DNA from: Gnetum montanum
Lineage: Eukaryota; Streptophyta; Gnetopsida; Gnetales; Gnetaceae
Length of the DNA: 64,000 nucleotides
Reading direction: 5' to 3'
Assembly (NCBI GenBank): GCA_015680685.1
Contig: MNCI01014452.1
Coordinates: forward strand, 40,980-104,979
Positions 1-11,949 of the stretch are shown here, piece after piece. The translations under genes were made by a program, and so were the position numbers. Positions within the stretch are counted from its first letter, which is position 1. Each line of letters starts with the position of its first letter. The notes under the pieces were generated by a model. It was not told the DNA's origin. It searched no databases and saw nothing but the letters and a program-made list of their open reading frames with translations.

Positions 1-402
1 TAAGAGCATTCTAAAAATCCCAAAATTACTTGCCAAGGATGATACTATCTAAAACACTAGCTAAGCAATTTAAACAAAACAAAAAATGAAATGCATAACT
101 CACAGAACCATGACAAAGAGGCTGAAATATTTATTCTTGCAAGCCATTTTGCAATCAATCGTTCATGCTTTCTTCTTTACAAATGCTCTTCTCCCAAGAC
201 TCAAAGTGTCTTCAAGAGCCCAAGTGCTAACTAGTAGCCTTCAAAATGTGACGTATGAGACCCCAAGTGCCACTAAGCTTATCGTAGAAATATAATATAA
301 CTTATATAACATTTTACCAACAATATTTTTGAAGTCCTGGGACACATTAGAAAAGGTAAGTTTATAATTGGAGCTTTATATTTAGTGTATATGGTATTGT
401 AG
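1..402. other. Unassigned AT-rich flank
   Basis: No recognisable coding or repeat signal. A 69-codon open frame at 86-295 on the plus strand has no motif that I recognise and is within what chance gives in AT-rich DNA. Confidence 0.4.
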
Positions 403-1110
403 ATTTTATTTGATAAACTGCAATCGGCCAGAAATATCTTCAGTCACTTATCTTACTGTGCCTTTGTATCTTCATTGCCATATTCATCGGACTGGTATGT
501 GATGCCGAATGCATCGGCGTTGGACATGGCTACCGTTTTGGAAGGTAAGTTATAGGAGGATGACTTACCGCCTAAAATTTGAAACGAATCTTTTGGAAGG
601 AAAAAACCTGTTTAAGCGATGAAGTAACTGCAAAAAAAAATTGGAAGTTGCAGGGATAAGTTAGGAATGCGCCTGCTTGTTATCCGCTCTCTGTTCACTA
701 CCCTTTTTTCCTCTGTGTTTTTTTTTATATTTTTGCAGATTCACACAAAAAATGCAGGTTCAAATTTGGGGGTTTCCTGTACATGACCGTCATGACCGCG
801 TGTTGGCATCATCGTTGCAGTCCCCATCTCCCTTTGCTTGCCCGCCGTCCACGCCTCCTGCCAGATCTAAGCAACCCCCGTGACCGAGGCCATGGCCGCC
901 ATGCGTAGGACGAAGGCTTCCAATCCGCGTTTGGTTTCTCTCCCACCGCTGTTCTTCCGTTCAACTCTATTGAAGGTCCTGGTATTGACTCTGCTTCTCT
1001 TGGCTCATCGGCTCACGCACAGACAGGTGCGCGGAGCAATGGCAACGACCTGTTCATCTCCCGCAACAATATCCTTGACGGCAACAGCAATGGATGGTCT
1101 TCAGCGTGAT
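403..1110 (+). pseudogene. Possible spliced plant gene relic in a GC-richer island
   Basis: Not recognised as a family. One frame is open from 403 to 544 and contains ATGs at 502 and 526. It ends at a canonical donor (AG|GTAAGT at 543-550). A pyrimidine-rich stretch ending in TTTTTGCAG closes at 738. Joining 544 to 739 keeps the frame, which then runs to a stop at 906-908. The same frame resumes at 909 and stays open to the TGA at 1107-1109. This last part is rich in Ser, Asn and Gly and looks protein-like. The interval 760-1130 is clearly richer in G+C and in CG dinucleotides than the retroelement DNA around it. What I see is splice-like signals plus frame continuity. That it was a gene is inference. 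It could also be a gene fragment carried by a transposon, or chance. Confidence 0.3.
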
Positions 1111-1137
1111 TTTCTTCAGCAGCAACAAGGGTTTTAG

Positions 1138-2899
1138 GGCACAATTCTAGCCATTCTTGATAGTTGTGCCAAAATCAGGAGCTATAAAAGGTGCGCGACT
1201 AAAACATTCATATTTCTGAAATATTTTGCAAAATGACATTCCAATGTTTCCACCAAAATCCATTCGAGCGCCAGCAGCGGATTTTGCTAATGTCTAGAAT
1301 AGCCAAAAATTTTTATATATTTTTATATTTTGTCCCAAAATTACACTCATTACAGTCCCATTATGTCATTCAAACTTTGATAGAACCTCACCACAAAGTA
1401 TTAATAACTGGGCAATTGAATTTTGATATGCTAACAACCTTTTGATAACTCTTATAAGTTATTGAAAATTTACCAAAATCAAACCCATGAGTCTTACTAT
1501 TCCATAAAATGGCCAAATGTGCCAACAATATTATGGTCATGCATATTGATCTTGCTGGATGCCTAGCTTGATGTTTTCACAAGTAAGGTAAAAGGCTATA
1601 GGAAAAGACTAGACTCTAGATAGGTATGACCTAGGAGCACATGTTATGATGTTATGTTTATGCTTTAGAAGTGTGCTTTATGAGACTAAAAATTAGTGAT
1701 ATTTGATGAACCATGTTATGAAATTTTATAGAATTTGATATGTTATGCATGTTGAGTAGTCAAGATGTGTTATGACATTTATATGGATGTGTGACTATTT
1801 TATGAATGTATTATGAAGTCTATAGGCTTGGTTGGTTTTAATATGATGTCTAGTGTACATGTTATGGAGCATGGAACTCTTAGGTATTAGTTGGGATGAA
1901 GAAAAGGTTAGTAAACCTTAGAAAAGATAAAATCAAAGTAAAGAGGAGTTATATTTAGTTTAGAAGTTAGCACATAATTCAATTTCCACATTTCCCTTTT
2001 CTAATTCCACACAATCTAGTTTCTTCTTCATCATCATTCTTAACTAATCCTTGTGATTCTTGGAACAAGGACTAGTATTAGGTAAGCTATAATCAAGAGA
2101 GCTTGATTTGGTTTCTAAAGAATCTAGGACTTCAGGAGAAAAAATTTGGTATTTTAGGTTTCAAATTTTAATTTTTTCAAGTTTCTAAATTAAAGTAGGC
2201 ATCTTTACCCTTTCTCCTATTTCAATAGTTAGATTTATATGCATAGTGATGAGGTTGTATTAGGTCAAACAAGATTGGTAGGCATGATGGTCGATTATGT
2301 GGATTGATGTTATTTGAATGCTCTAATTGTGACTATGAAATTATTCATTTAGAATCCTATAAGAACACCTTAATAAATTAGATGTTAAGTACCTAACTCG
2401 CAACCATAAAAGATATTTAGGTTGATATAACCATTGAAAAATAAAAAATTATGACATGAAAGAGCAAAAAATTCTAATCAAATATGATCTTAGCCTATCA
2501 TCCATGAACTATGAGTAATAGGGAAGACAATAAAAAATGATAGGTCTAAGTGTAGAATTGATAACATCTAATCAATGCAAACAAAAACTAAGTATGATAA
2601 AAATATGAATAATAACAAAGATGACCAATATAAGAAAAAGGATTTTAGTATTCCCTTCTCAATTGTTAATATACTTTATTGACAAAATATGAAGTTTGCC
2701 TCCTATGGAGGACTAGAAATACAAATGATGATGAAGAATGTATTGAAGATAAAACTAATAATAAATGCTCACTTATGAGAAAATTAAGGGTTTTGAGAAT
2801 GAAATTTAACCTTTTTTACATGTAGATAGTAATGAAAAATCTATAGACATTATCCATGATATCTTCAAGGTTAAGATGAGGTCATTTTAATGAACTCTT
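1138..2899. other. Unassigned AT-rich sequence
   Basis: No frame longer than about 70 codons carries a recognisable domain. 1620-1900 is T/G-biased, with many TTATGATG-like words resembling 29780-30060, so both may be remnants of one old repeat. 1970-2130 has a pyrimidine-rich patch that could be LTR-derived. I cannot place either. Confidence 0.35.
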
Positions 2900-4950
2900 T
2901 AGTAAGTGATACTAGTGTTGAGAAAAAACTAACATTGGTACAAGCGATGCGAAGACTATTCAAGTGATGCTAGAGCTAACAAAAAACTAACTCTGGTGTA
3001 GTTTATGTGAAGACTATCCAAGTAACTCTAAAGATAACACTAACATTGGCACTAACATCACCTTGTAAACTATCAATGACTTAGATGCTAGACTAAGCTT
3101 GTAGACTACTAGGAGGAGCTAGAATGGCTATGGAGCATATGGGAGATGCTAGATAGATACTCATGTTCTAATCTCTAAAAATTCAAAAAGTGATTTATTT
3201 CTAAAGAAATTGGTCTTTTATTTGAGTTTTCATTTGATATTTATAGGCTTAGGATTTTCAAATTTGATCCTAAAGTCAAGCACAATTGACTGGAATTCAT
3301 TTTTAGAAATTAGAAGCTCTAAAAAGCTAAGTTATGTAGGTGACAAGAATACTAACACTAACATTAATGCTGATGTGGGATGCTAATCCTAGCTTTAGTT
3401 TCACCTAGTAACACTTAGTAAAGTTTTCATGTTTGATCAAGACAAGTGATGTTGATGTGTTGATGTTGATGCTTACATCATGACACCTAATCCATAGTTA
3501 CAAAAATTTTCATTCCTTACATACTAATATAAATTAACTAAGGTAAATGACACTAGCATAATGATGCTAATGCTTGCATCATGTTAACTAACCACAAATT
3601 TATATGTCAAATTCCATGTATCGCTCCATGTCTTCAAAAGCTTGCCAAAACTACTAAAGTTGATGCCTATCACCTCTAGGTTAATGTAAACTTACTATTA
3701 AAGATCCAAAGGAATCATACCTACAGTCAAAATACAAGTTTGAGATACATGCTAAAAATTTTTCTAATGTAGGTAACATTAACATTAGTATCAACACCAC
3801 CTAGCTAGCCTTGGAAAAGTTTTTTGACTCATGTTGGAAATTTGACTAAGGCAGGTGAGACTAATACAACATCAGTGTCACTTGGTAAGACTTAGAAAAT
3901 GTTTCTATCTTGTATCTCCTAGGGCTTATCAAAATTAAACAAAATAATCTCTATTGCCTCAAGACTACATTAGAATGATTTTTTAAGATCCCATGGAATC
4001 AAAATTAAGGCTCAAAAGTGATTTGATGCATGCTAACATGAAGGTCATGCTTGAGGAATGAAAATGATGTTGATGTTGGCATGAGTGTCAATGTCACCTA
4101 TTAACACTTCAAATTTTTTTATCTCAAAAATTGTTGGCTTCACCAAAACTAATGTTCATGTGCTAGGTCTTAACTAGAAAATATCCCAAGGGCCTATGAG
4201 AACCTAAAACATGATCTAGACGTGAATTTCTTAGTACTACACATAGGTGATTTTGGATGACAGTAATGGCAATGTCACCTAGTGTACCCTTAGGAAAACA
4301 TATTGATTTAGACCCTTTGAGGCTACCAAAAGTGTCAAAACTAATCACCATTGCACTAGGAATAATGTAGGCTAGTTTTCTAGAGCTTGTAGAAGCCCAA
4401 AAATGAATCTAGACATGGGTTTTAAGATCTTAAAATGTATTTGACATTGGATGATGATAATGCCAACATCACCTAGCATACTCTTAGCAAAACATGTTGA
4501 TCCAAATCCCCTAAAGTCTTTAAAAATGCCAATACTAATGTCCATCATCCTTAAGATGATGTGGCTAGTTGTTGGGAGGCTATAGAAGCTAAAAATTTTG
4601 TTGATGATGGTGGTTTTTTATGGTGTTTCTATAGGTGATGCTAGACCATTATGACCTAGGTAAAACGCCTCATTTTAAACCTCAAAAGGCTACTAAAAGT
4701 GCCAAAACCGATGTCTATCATCTTGAGGATGATTAGGAATCATCATTGTGTGCTTATAGAAGTTAAACATGACTTTCAGAATGATTCTTTTTATGGTGTT
4801 CTCCCTTGCAATGCTGATGTTATGGGGAGCTTTATAATATTACACTTGTACTTTTTTAGTCTACCAAAACACCAAAAACTTTGGTACAACACCAATGTCG
4901 AAGGATTTTCCTTGCTATTACATTCAATCAATATACATTGATATTTGACT
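2900..4950. repeat. Degenerate ~200-bp tandem array
   Basis: A motif of the form 'aatg-c-aacatcacctag--acact' followed by 'aaaa-tgtt' recurs near 3045, 3400, 3785, 3865, 4085, 4270, 4470 and 4640, with weaker matches near 3550 and 4810. The last four clear copies are spaced about 180-200 bp. Each also shares a downstream block like 'aaaagtgccaa-actaatg-ccatcat'. The copies are heavily diverged. It may be an ancient satellite or an expanded repeat inside a dead element. The short open frames at 4163-4351 (minus) and 4699-4941 (plus) lie in the repeat and are not taken as genes. Confidence 0.5.
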
Positions 4951-5588
4951 AGGCTTCTAAGGGTTGTAAATGTTGCACTATCGACTTCTATTGAGTTATG
5001 ATTGGTTTGTTTATATATGTTGTTGAATTAATATGTATATGAAATGAACTATTTTTTCTATTTTAGTTATTATCAATTATTTTTTGCATAGAGCATGATT
5101 CATAGAACAAGTCATCTTGCAATTACTATCAAGTTGCTATCAAGGATTTGATTAATGAAAGTTGGGCTTAGTTAGTGCTAAGTTTGTGAATATTTTATTA
5201 ATATTTGATGTGGATAATAGGTTTTAGTGCCCTAATGGTATGATCATGATGGATTTATGGAAAGGTGCAAGTTGTAGGATGCCTATGGCCAAGTCATGAA
5301 TATTATTGGCTTTAACATTTCTAATTAGCACAAGTTAAACATAGACATAGTGCCTCCATGATAAGATTACAATGAATATACTATGAATCATGGGTACATT
5401 ATAAGCCACATTGAAATCATAGTTCTTTGAAGAGGACAAGTGCAAGTGAGTCACAAGTTATGATGAAGATGGTAGTTAATAATTATGACTAATGTTATAA
5501 TTTTTGAAATTAAATGGTTTGTAATGAATAATATGTTCTAAGAATATGTTTTAATGTTCCATGTATTAAGTAGCATGCTTCTAGTTGC
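4951..5588. other. Unassigned AT-rich sequence
   Basis: No domain, repeat edge or long frame is visible. It separates the ~200-bp array from the ~98-bp repeat. Confidence 0.35.
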
Positions 5589-5816
5589 AATTGATGTCTA
5601 TAGCATAAATTTCTTAGGGTCATTAGGCATCTAATATCCATGTTATAATAGAGACATATATTTCATATGTTTATACCTTTGAACTTGATTGATGCCTATA
5701 GCACAAATTGCTTAGGTTTAATAGAAATATGATGTATGAGATGTGATAGTGACATTTATTTTAAACACTTTAGCTTTAACACTTTAATTAACACCTATAG
5801 CACAAGTTTATTAGTG
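5589..5816. repeat. Three-copy ~98-bp direct repeat
   Basis: The block 'ttgatgcctatagcacaaattgcttagg' has relatives at 5591-5617, 5689-5716 and 5787-5814, exactly 98 bp apart. The intervening sequence is only weakly alike. The origin is not recognised. Confidence 0.5.
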
Positions 5817-6130
5817 ATAGTATACTTCAATGATATGTTGGTTATGTGATAATGCTGCATTATGATTATATGCATTGTTCAACTTGGATGACTATGTATG
5901 CATGTGTACTAGTGGTACTATCACAAGGATGTGAAATAGTTTTTGAAATATTAGAGGAGTTGCAATGTTCCCTACTATGATGCATTGGTGAAGCTCCTAT
6001 CTCAATTCTCATGTTGAGAGTGGAAGAAAATAAGCATAGACTATGACTAGTTCAAGATCTTAGGCAATTAAACATACATGGATCTATACTCCAAAAGGTT
6101 AGTTGCTTGGAACTATAAATAAGGTATTAG
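5817..6130. other. Unassigned flank left of element C
   Basis: AT-rich sequence next to the outer LTR. I could not find a convincing 5-bp target duplication matching the bases after 29660. Confidence 0.35.
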
Positions 6131-7002
6131 TGAAGAAGGGTCACTCCATTTTACTTTAACCCTTTAAATACATTGAATCTTTAATGTAAGAAAGATAATT
6201 CAATTCCTAGAAAATAAGAAAACTAGCTATCTTTTATTAATTCAAAAGAAGATTATAAAAATAGTAAAACCACAATCCCACAATAACACAGTCACTTGTA
6301 CACCAATGATATTACAAAGCATGAGGCTCTACAACTACAAAATGATTTATCTCAATGCAAGGCACATAGGACTAAGATTAAAATACATACACAAGAGTCA
6401 CAATGGCCAAAATACTCATAATTGCACTTAAAGTTGTAAAACCCTCTTATGCAATATTTCTTACAAACTCTCATGCCACAAAACATGCAACACAAAATAA
6501 TATTTATCAATTACAAGATAAGAACCCTATGGAAACTTTTTCCATGACCAACTTGGAGATTCTTGGTTGTTTCCATTTTTATTCTAATCTTTCCTAGCTA
6601 TTCCCTAACTTGAAACTATCAACTTGAACCTTTCCTTAACTGTATGGAACATCTATAGGCTTGGAAAGATGTCTTTCAATCAATTTTAGCTCTTAGACAA
6701 GATGTATCTTGTTCATGCAAGATGTCTCCTACTAGGATAATACCTCTCCTAATATAGTAAAACATCTCCCTAGAGATGTCTCCTATCTAGAAGGAATGTA
6801 TTCCTAGAGACATATCTCACAAGGAAAAGGTGTCTTTTTTCAGAAAATATGTCTTCCAATTGAATGGAATGTCTCCTGTGACATTTCAACTCTTAAGCAA
6901 GATGTCTCTTTAATCTTCTAGATATCATTCCAACTTTTCAATGTCCTCAACAAACCACCTATAGTATTTAAAAAGGAGCTCAGAAGAGGTGTTCCTATAG
7001 CA
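6131..7002 (-). repeat. 3' LTR of element C
   Basis: Matches 28757-29660 along its length, including 'tcactccattttactttaaccc', 'gaaaactagctatcttttattaatt', the repeated 'gatgtctc' words and 'ccacctatag'. The right edge ends in CA at 7002, directly beside a polypurine tract. The left edge (TG at 6131) is an estimate. Confidence 0.75.
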
Positions 7003-7017
7003 ACTCTCCCACCCTTC
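7003..7017 (-). promoter_or_regulatory. Polypurine tract of element C
   Basis: On the minus strand AAGGGTGGGAGAGT abuts the TG of the 3' LTR. This is the expected place for plus-strand DNA priming. Confidence 0.65.
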
Positions 7018-7687
7018 AAAAAGTAAACTCAAGTAGACAAGGAAGTAGGGGTAGAGAAAACCCCCTACTTAACAAGTTTGGTCTCATGGACCCATATAGC
7101 ATCATCAATCATTTGATTCTTTAAATGGATTAGGTACTCATGCCTCTTTACTTCACAAGTTCTATAAGCATATCTCTTCTTGAGTACAATTGCCTTTCTC
7201 TCCTGTGAATGCTTGGACTTGTCAATAACACTCTTCAACTCATTGATGATGCCTTGTAAGATCTCACCATCTAGTAGTCGATGGTAATGAATAAGATCTA
7301 TAAAATTAAACATAAAAGACATATCCACATCATTTGGTAAGTCAATTTCAAAAGAATTATCACTAATTTTGACCTTAATCCTAAAAAGATCCATTTTCTT
7401 AGCTTTTAATTTTTAGACCTTGATATCTCTCAACCTCATCTTCTTTATGTACACCAAAAAAAGATCACTAATATCAAATTTGAACTTCCTCTTACCCTTA
7501 TTCCTCTTAAGGACTCTCTATTAAGCCTTCTTCTTAAGATTTTCCTTCACTTGAGAATGAAGATCCTCAACATTCAATTAATCTTATCCATTAAAGTTAT
7601 TAAAATTATCTATCATCTTTGGAAAAAAATCATAATTCACCTCAAAGGAGCTTTTTCCAATAGCAATATGAAAAGCATTATTATAGG
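7018..7687 (-). pseudogene. Element C pol, 3' part: integrase C-terminal region and chromodomain
   Basis: Reading the minus strand from 7687, the translation shows the gypsy 'GKSPFEVxYG' block (here GKSSFEVNY), then the basic 'FKxGDLVxVxxKKxRL' type region, and then the 'I-x-DNSxEIDLPxDxxxSFxFNxxDL' block that precedes chromodomains. An open frame of 109 codons at 7394-7065 ends with the chromodomain-like segment HEYLIHLKN...DDAIWVHE, matching the family's 'YLVKWKG...ATWE' core. Two stops lie upstream (near 7500-7560). It is the continuation of the integrase core at 24712-25160, cut off by element B. In the family the chromodomain steers integration to heterochromatin. Confidence 0.8.
7683..7687. 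repeat. Target-site duplication of element B, left copy (ATAGG)
   Basis: ATAGG directly precedes the TGAT of the left LTR of element B. The identical five bases follow the CA of the right LTR at 24707-24711. Confidence 0.9.
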
Positions 7688-8569
7688 TGATAAATGGCTA
7701 GGTACCCCTATGCCCAATCATAAAAATCGCAAGCATTCTTGTGCAATCTAATCAAATTCCACAAACTTTAATTACCAAGTACGCTACAACTAAATGGTGA
7801 GTTCATGTTATTTGTTAGTTATCTTCCCAATGTCACTTGTGAAATGCAAGTGTATGGTTAAGTGTGACTGAGGCATAAGATTTTTATCATTTTATGTTTT
7901 ATAAATTTGATCACCTAAAAAAATAAATATAGTGAGAGTCATTAAATGCTAAGTGAACTATTGTCTAATCTAGCCTAATGCAAGTAACCATCCCCACTTC
8001 TTGGAAACATCCTGAACTTCATCTAAACACTACTAGGTTGTCAAATCCTAACCATTTCTGAGCTACTAAGTGTTACATGTATGTTCAAAGGGGTCATGCT
8101 TGTGTATTTTAATTAATTGATTAATTAATTAAAATTAATTACTGAATGAATAATGTTAAATGTGAACTACATGAAATCACAATGTATAAATGCATAAAGA
8201 AATAAATTCTTAAGTGCTTGAAGGATAAATCAATGAGCTCGTCTTTCTTGCCAATACAATGGTGTGTTCAGGTACATCAATGCTTGAATAAAGATCAGAT
8301 TACACATAGACCTCCTACTACGGGCACCTGGAAAATATTCTAACTCTCAAATAAAGAAACTACAATAGTTTCCCTACTTGACTTCCAAAAGCTATTGAAT
8401 CTTGTGCCCAAGGGCTATATTTATAGGCCTAGGAGTATCCCACGATATCGCATGCCCGATATCACATCTTGGGCCATGATATCATGTACCTGATATTGTG
8501 TGCCTGATATTATAGCCACCTTGATATTGGATATCTGATATTAGGGCTCATGTAAAATATGATTCATCA
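7688..8569 (-). repeat. 3' LTR of element B
   Basis: Starts TGATAAATGG and ends GATTCATCA. It is closely similar to 23847-24706. On the minus strand it begins with a GATATC-rich head (8441-8569), followed by a TATA-like 'CCTATAAATATAG' near 8430, the likely promoter. Confidence 0.85.
8441..8569 (-). repeat. GATATC palindrome array in the U3 head (element B, 3' LTR)
   Basis: About eight GATATC or one-base variants (GATATT, AATATC) spaced roughly 14-20 bp lie between the LTR end and the TATA-like box. The same block is in the other LTR at 24577-24706. Confidence 0.75.
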
Positions 8570-8583
8570 TACCCCCTGAACTA
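8570..8583 (-). promoter_or_regulatory. Polypurine tract of element B
   Basis: On the minus strand AGTTCAGGGGGTA directly abuts TGATGAATC of the LTR. The related string AGTCATGGGGGTA is in the same place in A and D. Confidence 0.7.
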
Positions 8584-10540
8584 AATGAGAACTCGTCCTT
8601 GAGCATAGAAGAAGAGGAACAACTCCCTTACAAAATATATTAGGAGGTATGGAATGTTTGACTAACATGCAAAGTGATACAAAGGAAAAAAAAATATAAA
8701 ACTGCCCAAGCATACATCATTACAATTGAGTACAAAATTGGGTGTTCATGACAACAAGAAAGAACACCCTCATATCCAATGGACATCCAACCCCTCTTAG
8801 CAACAGAAGAATGAGGGAGAGGTAGAAGAGATCTAGCGGTCATGAACAATCTTCCATGAGTGATATTGTTGCATCATCCTTGGTGAAGATAGTCCCACTT
8901 CCAATCCATGCTTCTCACTCCAATCACAGCAAAATCAAGGATTAGTATATAAAGTGTAACACATAGTGGTTGAATACCTTGTCTCGTTAGTGGTTATACC
9001 TAGCTAAGTTGTGATTGTGGTAGATTCGTTGCTTGATAACATTAGTGGGAAGACTAACAAATAGGTTAAGTAAGAGAAGTAGTCCATAAAATTCAAAAAA
9101 AGCTTAACACAAGGAATACTAAAAAGATAAATTCACAACAATAAAAATAAAGAATTCACTAAAACTAGTTGTGAAGATGCACACAATTAGATGGCATTGA
9201 TGGGGTAAATAAAAAGAATTTGATTGTAAAAATGTCTAAGGTAAAAGAACTGAACTTAACCAAACCAAAAGATATGCAAGTGGGTCCTCCCTAAAGTAGG
9301 CATAGTCCTTCTATACACTTACATAACTTCAAACCAAGAAGTCCATGGACATTGTGGATGATTAATGGTTACAGAAGGTTAAGTACAAAAAACTAGAAGT
9401 AACTAACTAAGAATCCTAACACATCAAACTAGAACATCAAATCAAAACATGAAACCAGTAGTGAGGTGAGGCACGAAAAGCATAGATGGATGAGAAATAG
9501 AATAGAATGGATTTCCTAATTATGGTCACATGAAGTTCCTTGTGGAGCTTGTGATTAAATGACTTGGTAGGATCCATCCTTAGTCCAAACCAAAATCAAC
9601 CACTTTCAGTGACTTTGCATCAACATTCTAAGACTAGTCCATCTCCTGAGACACAAGAATGCTTGCACAAAATGACCACCATTCCAAATTGGAAAAGAAG
9701 TAGGAAGTAAGAAAGGACCTTAGTTAGAGGAGACAAGACAAATTCCATAACTAGTGCTTGTAGCCCTTTTATTTGGTCTAAGGCATGTGCTTTGAATTCC
9801 CATATCTATTTATTTATTTTTGAATAGAAACCACACCATGTAAAGAACCATGCATTTTTGTATTTATTTTGTCTAAGGGATGTGCTTTTAATCCTCATAT
9901 TTTTTTTTTGAGGACCACACCATGTAAGGACTTATTCAACTTCGTATTATGGAATGACACAAAATGGTGAGGAGTTCATAAGAACACCCCCCCACATAGG
10001 AAAATGGAAAAGAACAAAGAATACTACATCCCTTTAAAGCCACACCCTATCCGAACCCTTGAATCCTTTCCAATTTTAGAAACTAAACAAGTCACAAATT
10101 TATTAAAGTTGTATTAATGAAAAAGGGAATGCACATTTCCAAAACAATGAGAACCATAGAGTGTAGATGGGCATTGCCTGTTACATGAAAAGAAACCATG
10201 TCCTAGTTGTCAATAATGAAATTCAAAGTTAGAACCCAGACATTAACAATCAAATCATAAATGATACACACCACCATCAAGTAGCACATTATCATTGTAC
10301 CTAGCATGTTATTAGGAAAAAGAGTATAGAATTACACCAAACATAGGAAAATATAAAAGAAAGTAAAATATATTAAAGAAATATTAAATATACCAATGAT
10401 GGTGTAAAACAAAAACTTAGAAAAGATCAATAACTTGAAAAACAAAAAGATGTAAGATAAAGAATATGAAAATAAAAGGTTGTAAAACCAAAATTGTGTA
10501 AAAAAAAGGTTGAAAGAATAAGAAATAGCTTAAAGTGTTA
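8584..10540 (-). other. 3' untranslated region of element B
   Basis: No coding domain; an env-like gene is not visible. It contains the family-conserved block (minus-strand CCTACTTTAGGGAGGACCCA, 9280-9300) and a duplicated 'tgtgcttt-aat-c-catat...gaccacaccatgtaa' unit (9775-9945). The frame after the integrase ends near a second AGTCATGGGGGAGATG motif at 10551-10572. Confidence 0.6.
9775..9945. repeat. Tandem duplication of the hairpin block in B
   Basis: 'tttggtctaaggcatgtgcttt...accacaccatgtaaag' is repeated as 'tttgtctaagggatgtgctttt...accacaccatgtaagg' about 95 bp downstream, each with a T-rich middle. The other family members have one copy of this block. Confidence 0.6.
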
Positions 10541-11770
10541 GCATGGATGGCCATCTCCCCCATGACTAAGTTGAAAGGGGGAGATTTGAAAGATTGAGTG
10601 TGGTTGTCCATCTTGTGAGGTGTCTGTTGAGTTGGTTGGCTTTAGCTTATGGAAAGGTTTTAGTTGTTGGATGTTGACTAATTTCTTCTTGTCTAGGTTA
10701 TCAGGTTTATATATTATCATGGCCCCAAATGGAGAAGTCTCTTCAATAATGTAAGATCCTTCCCACAACGTTTAAAACTTGGTTCATTGAGGTATGTGTG
10801 CAAGATTCCAGTAGAGAACCTTGTCTCTTGCTTGTAATTTAACTTTTCTTATTTTGAGATCATGGTGTTTCTTGTTGAATGTCTTATGCATTTTGTTGGA
10901 TGGCAAGGCCACTAATTTATTTTCATCTAGCAAGTTAACATTCATTAATATTTCCTTTTGTGCTATATATAGATCCATGTCAAGGTCATAGGCTATAGAA
11001 GGTGTATAGAGCTTGGATTGAATGGGTAGTGTTGGTAGTTTTCCATACATAAGGTCATAGGGAGAATAACCTATGGAGAGCTTCCATGTGGAGAAATGGG
11101 CCTAAATGGCATCATTTAATTTGATGCTTCAGTCCCTTTGGTACTTGATAATAGTGCATGTTAGAATTTTCTAATCTCCTAATTAGTGACTTTAGCTTGA
11201 CCATTGGCCTAAGGGTGATAAGGTGTTATGAGTTTGTCCTCAACCTCCAAGCACTACATAAGTTTTCAAAAATTGACACTTATGAAATGAGCTCCTTTTT
11301 TAGAAATTAATGCACGAGGCACACCAAACCTATTTATGATATTCTGTTATACAAATCAAGTAGTAATAGTGGATGTATAGTTGGTGATGGTTGCTGCTTC
11401 TACCCACTTAGTGCAATAGTCAACTAAAACTATTATATATGCCTTTCCATTTAACATAGGCATAATGGGATCCATAAAGTCAATGCCTTAAATACTAAAT
11501 GGCTTGAGAGGTTGAATCCATTACTGTGGTCCCTCCATTCAAGCTGTAATTCCACCATATCTCTGACAATGATCACAAGTACAGATGAACTAGTGTGCAT
11601 CCCTAAATATTGTTAGCTAGTAATATCCTTCCATGAGGAGTTTTATGCTCGTGTGTCTCCTAGCATAATGGCTCCCACAAGGGCCTTTGTGAGCATCCTA
11701 GAGAATGCATAGTTGATCCGTTCAGGGACACACCAACATATTAGGTCATCAGAACATACTTTGTAAAGAT
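10541..11770 (-). pseudogene. Element B integrase relic
   Basis: Minus strand, reading down from 11770. The zinc-binding end is visible as CTCDHCQRYG near 11560-11590. The catalytic core follows from about 11510, with the first Asp region ('DFMDPIMP' and 'VLVDYCTKWVEA'), then 'NRFGVPRALI', 'GAHF', 'TPYHP-ANGQAKVTN'. The position that should be Asp in 'ISDxG' reads Lys (SKKG), so the second catalytic residue is lost. The C-terminal 'WEGSYIIEE-SPFGAMII' block, then 'QQLKPFH', lies at 10768-10640. Several stops interrupt the frame. The family role is joining of the cDNA to the chromosome. Confidence 0.85.
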
Positions 11771-11949
11771 TCCCATTGATTTCCATGAAACACTTAATTT
11801 GGTGAAGAAACTGTTGTTGCTTCTAGTTGTCTAGCCCTTGTGGTAGTTCAAGCTTGAAAAGATAAGTAAGAATGGTGTCATACCATCTTGGTTCATTAGG
11901 CATTTATGCATTAGTAGCCCCTACAAAGAGAGATTGGTCAAAAAATTGA

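Noticed and set aside
677-1137. Two overlapping open frames, 677-883 and 880-1137, as separate genes
   Set aside because: A different frame in the same island is joined by splice-like signals and looks more protein-like. The two listed frames have no recognisable content.
8441-8569. GATATC repeats considered as a CRISPR-like array
   Set aside because: Units are 6-10 bp palindromes with short, decayed spacing inside an LTR of a plant retrotransposon. There are no long identical repeats, unique spacers or cas genes.
7688-8569. Left LTR of element B as a solo LTR
   Set aside because: The ATAGG duplication pairs it with 24706, and a polypurine tract and 3' UTR follow it. It is the 3' LTR of a complete element.
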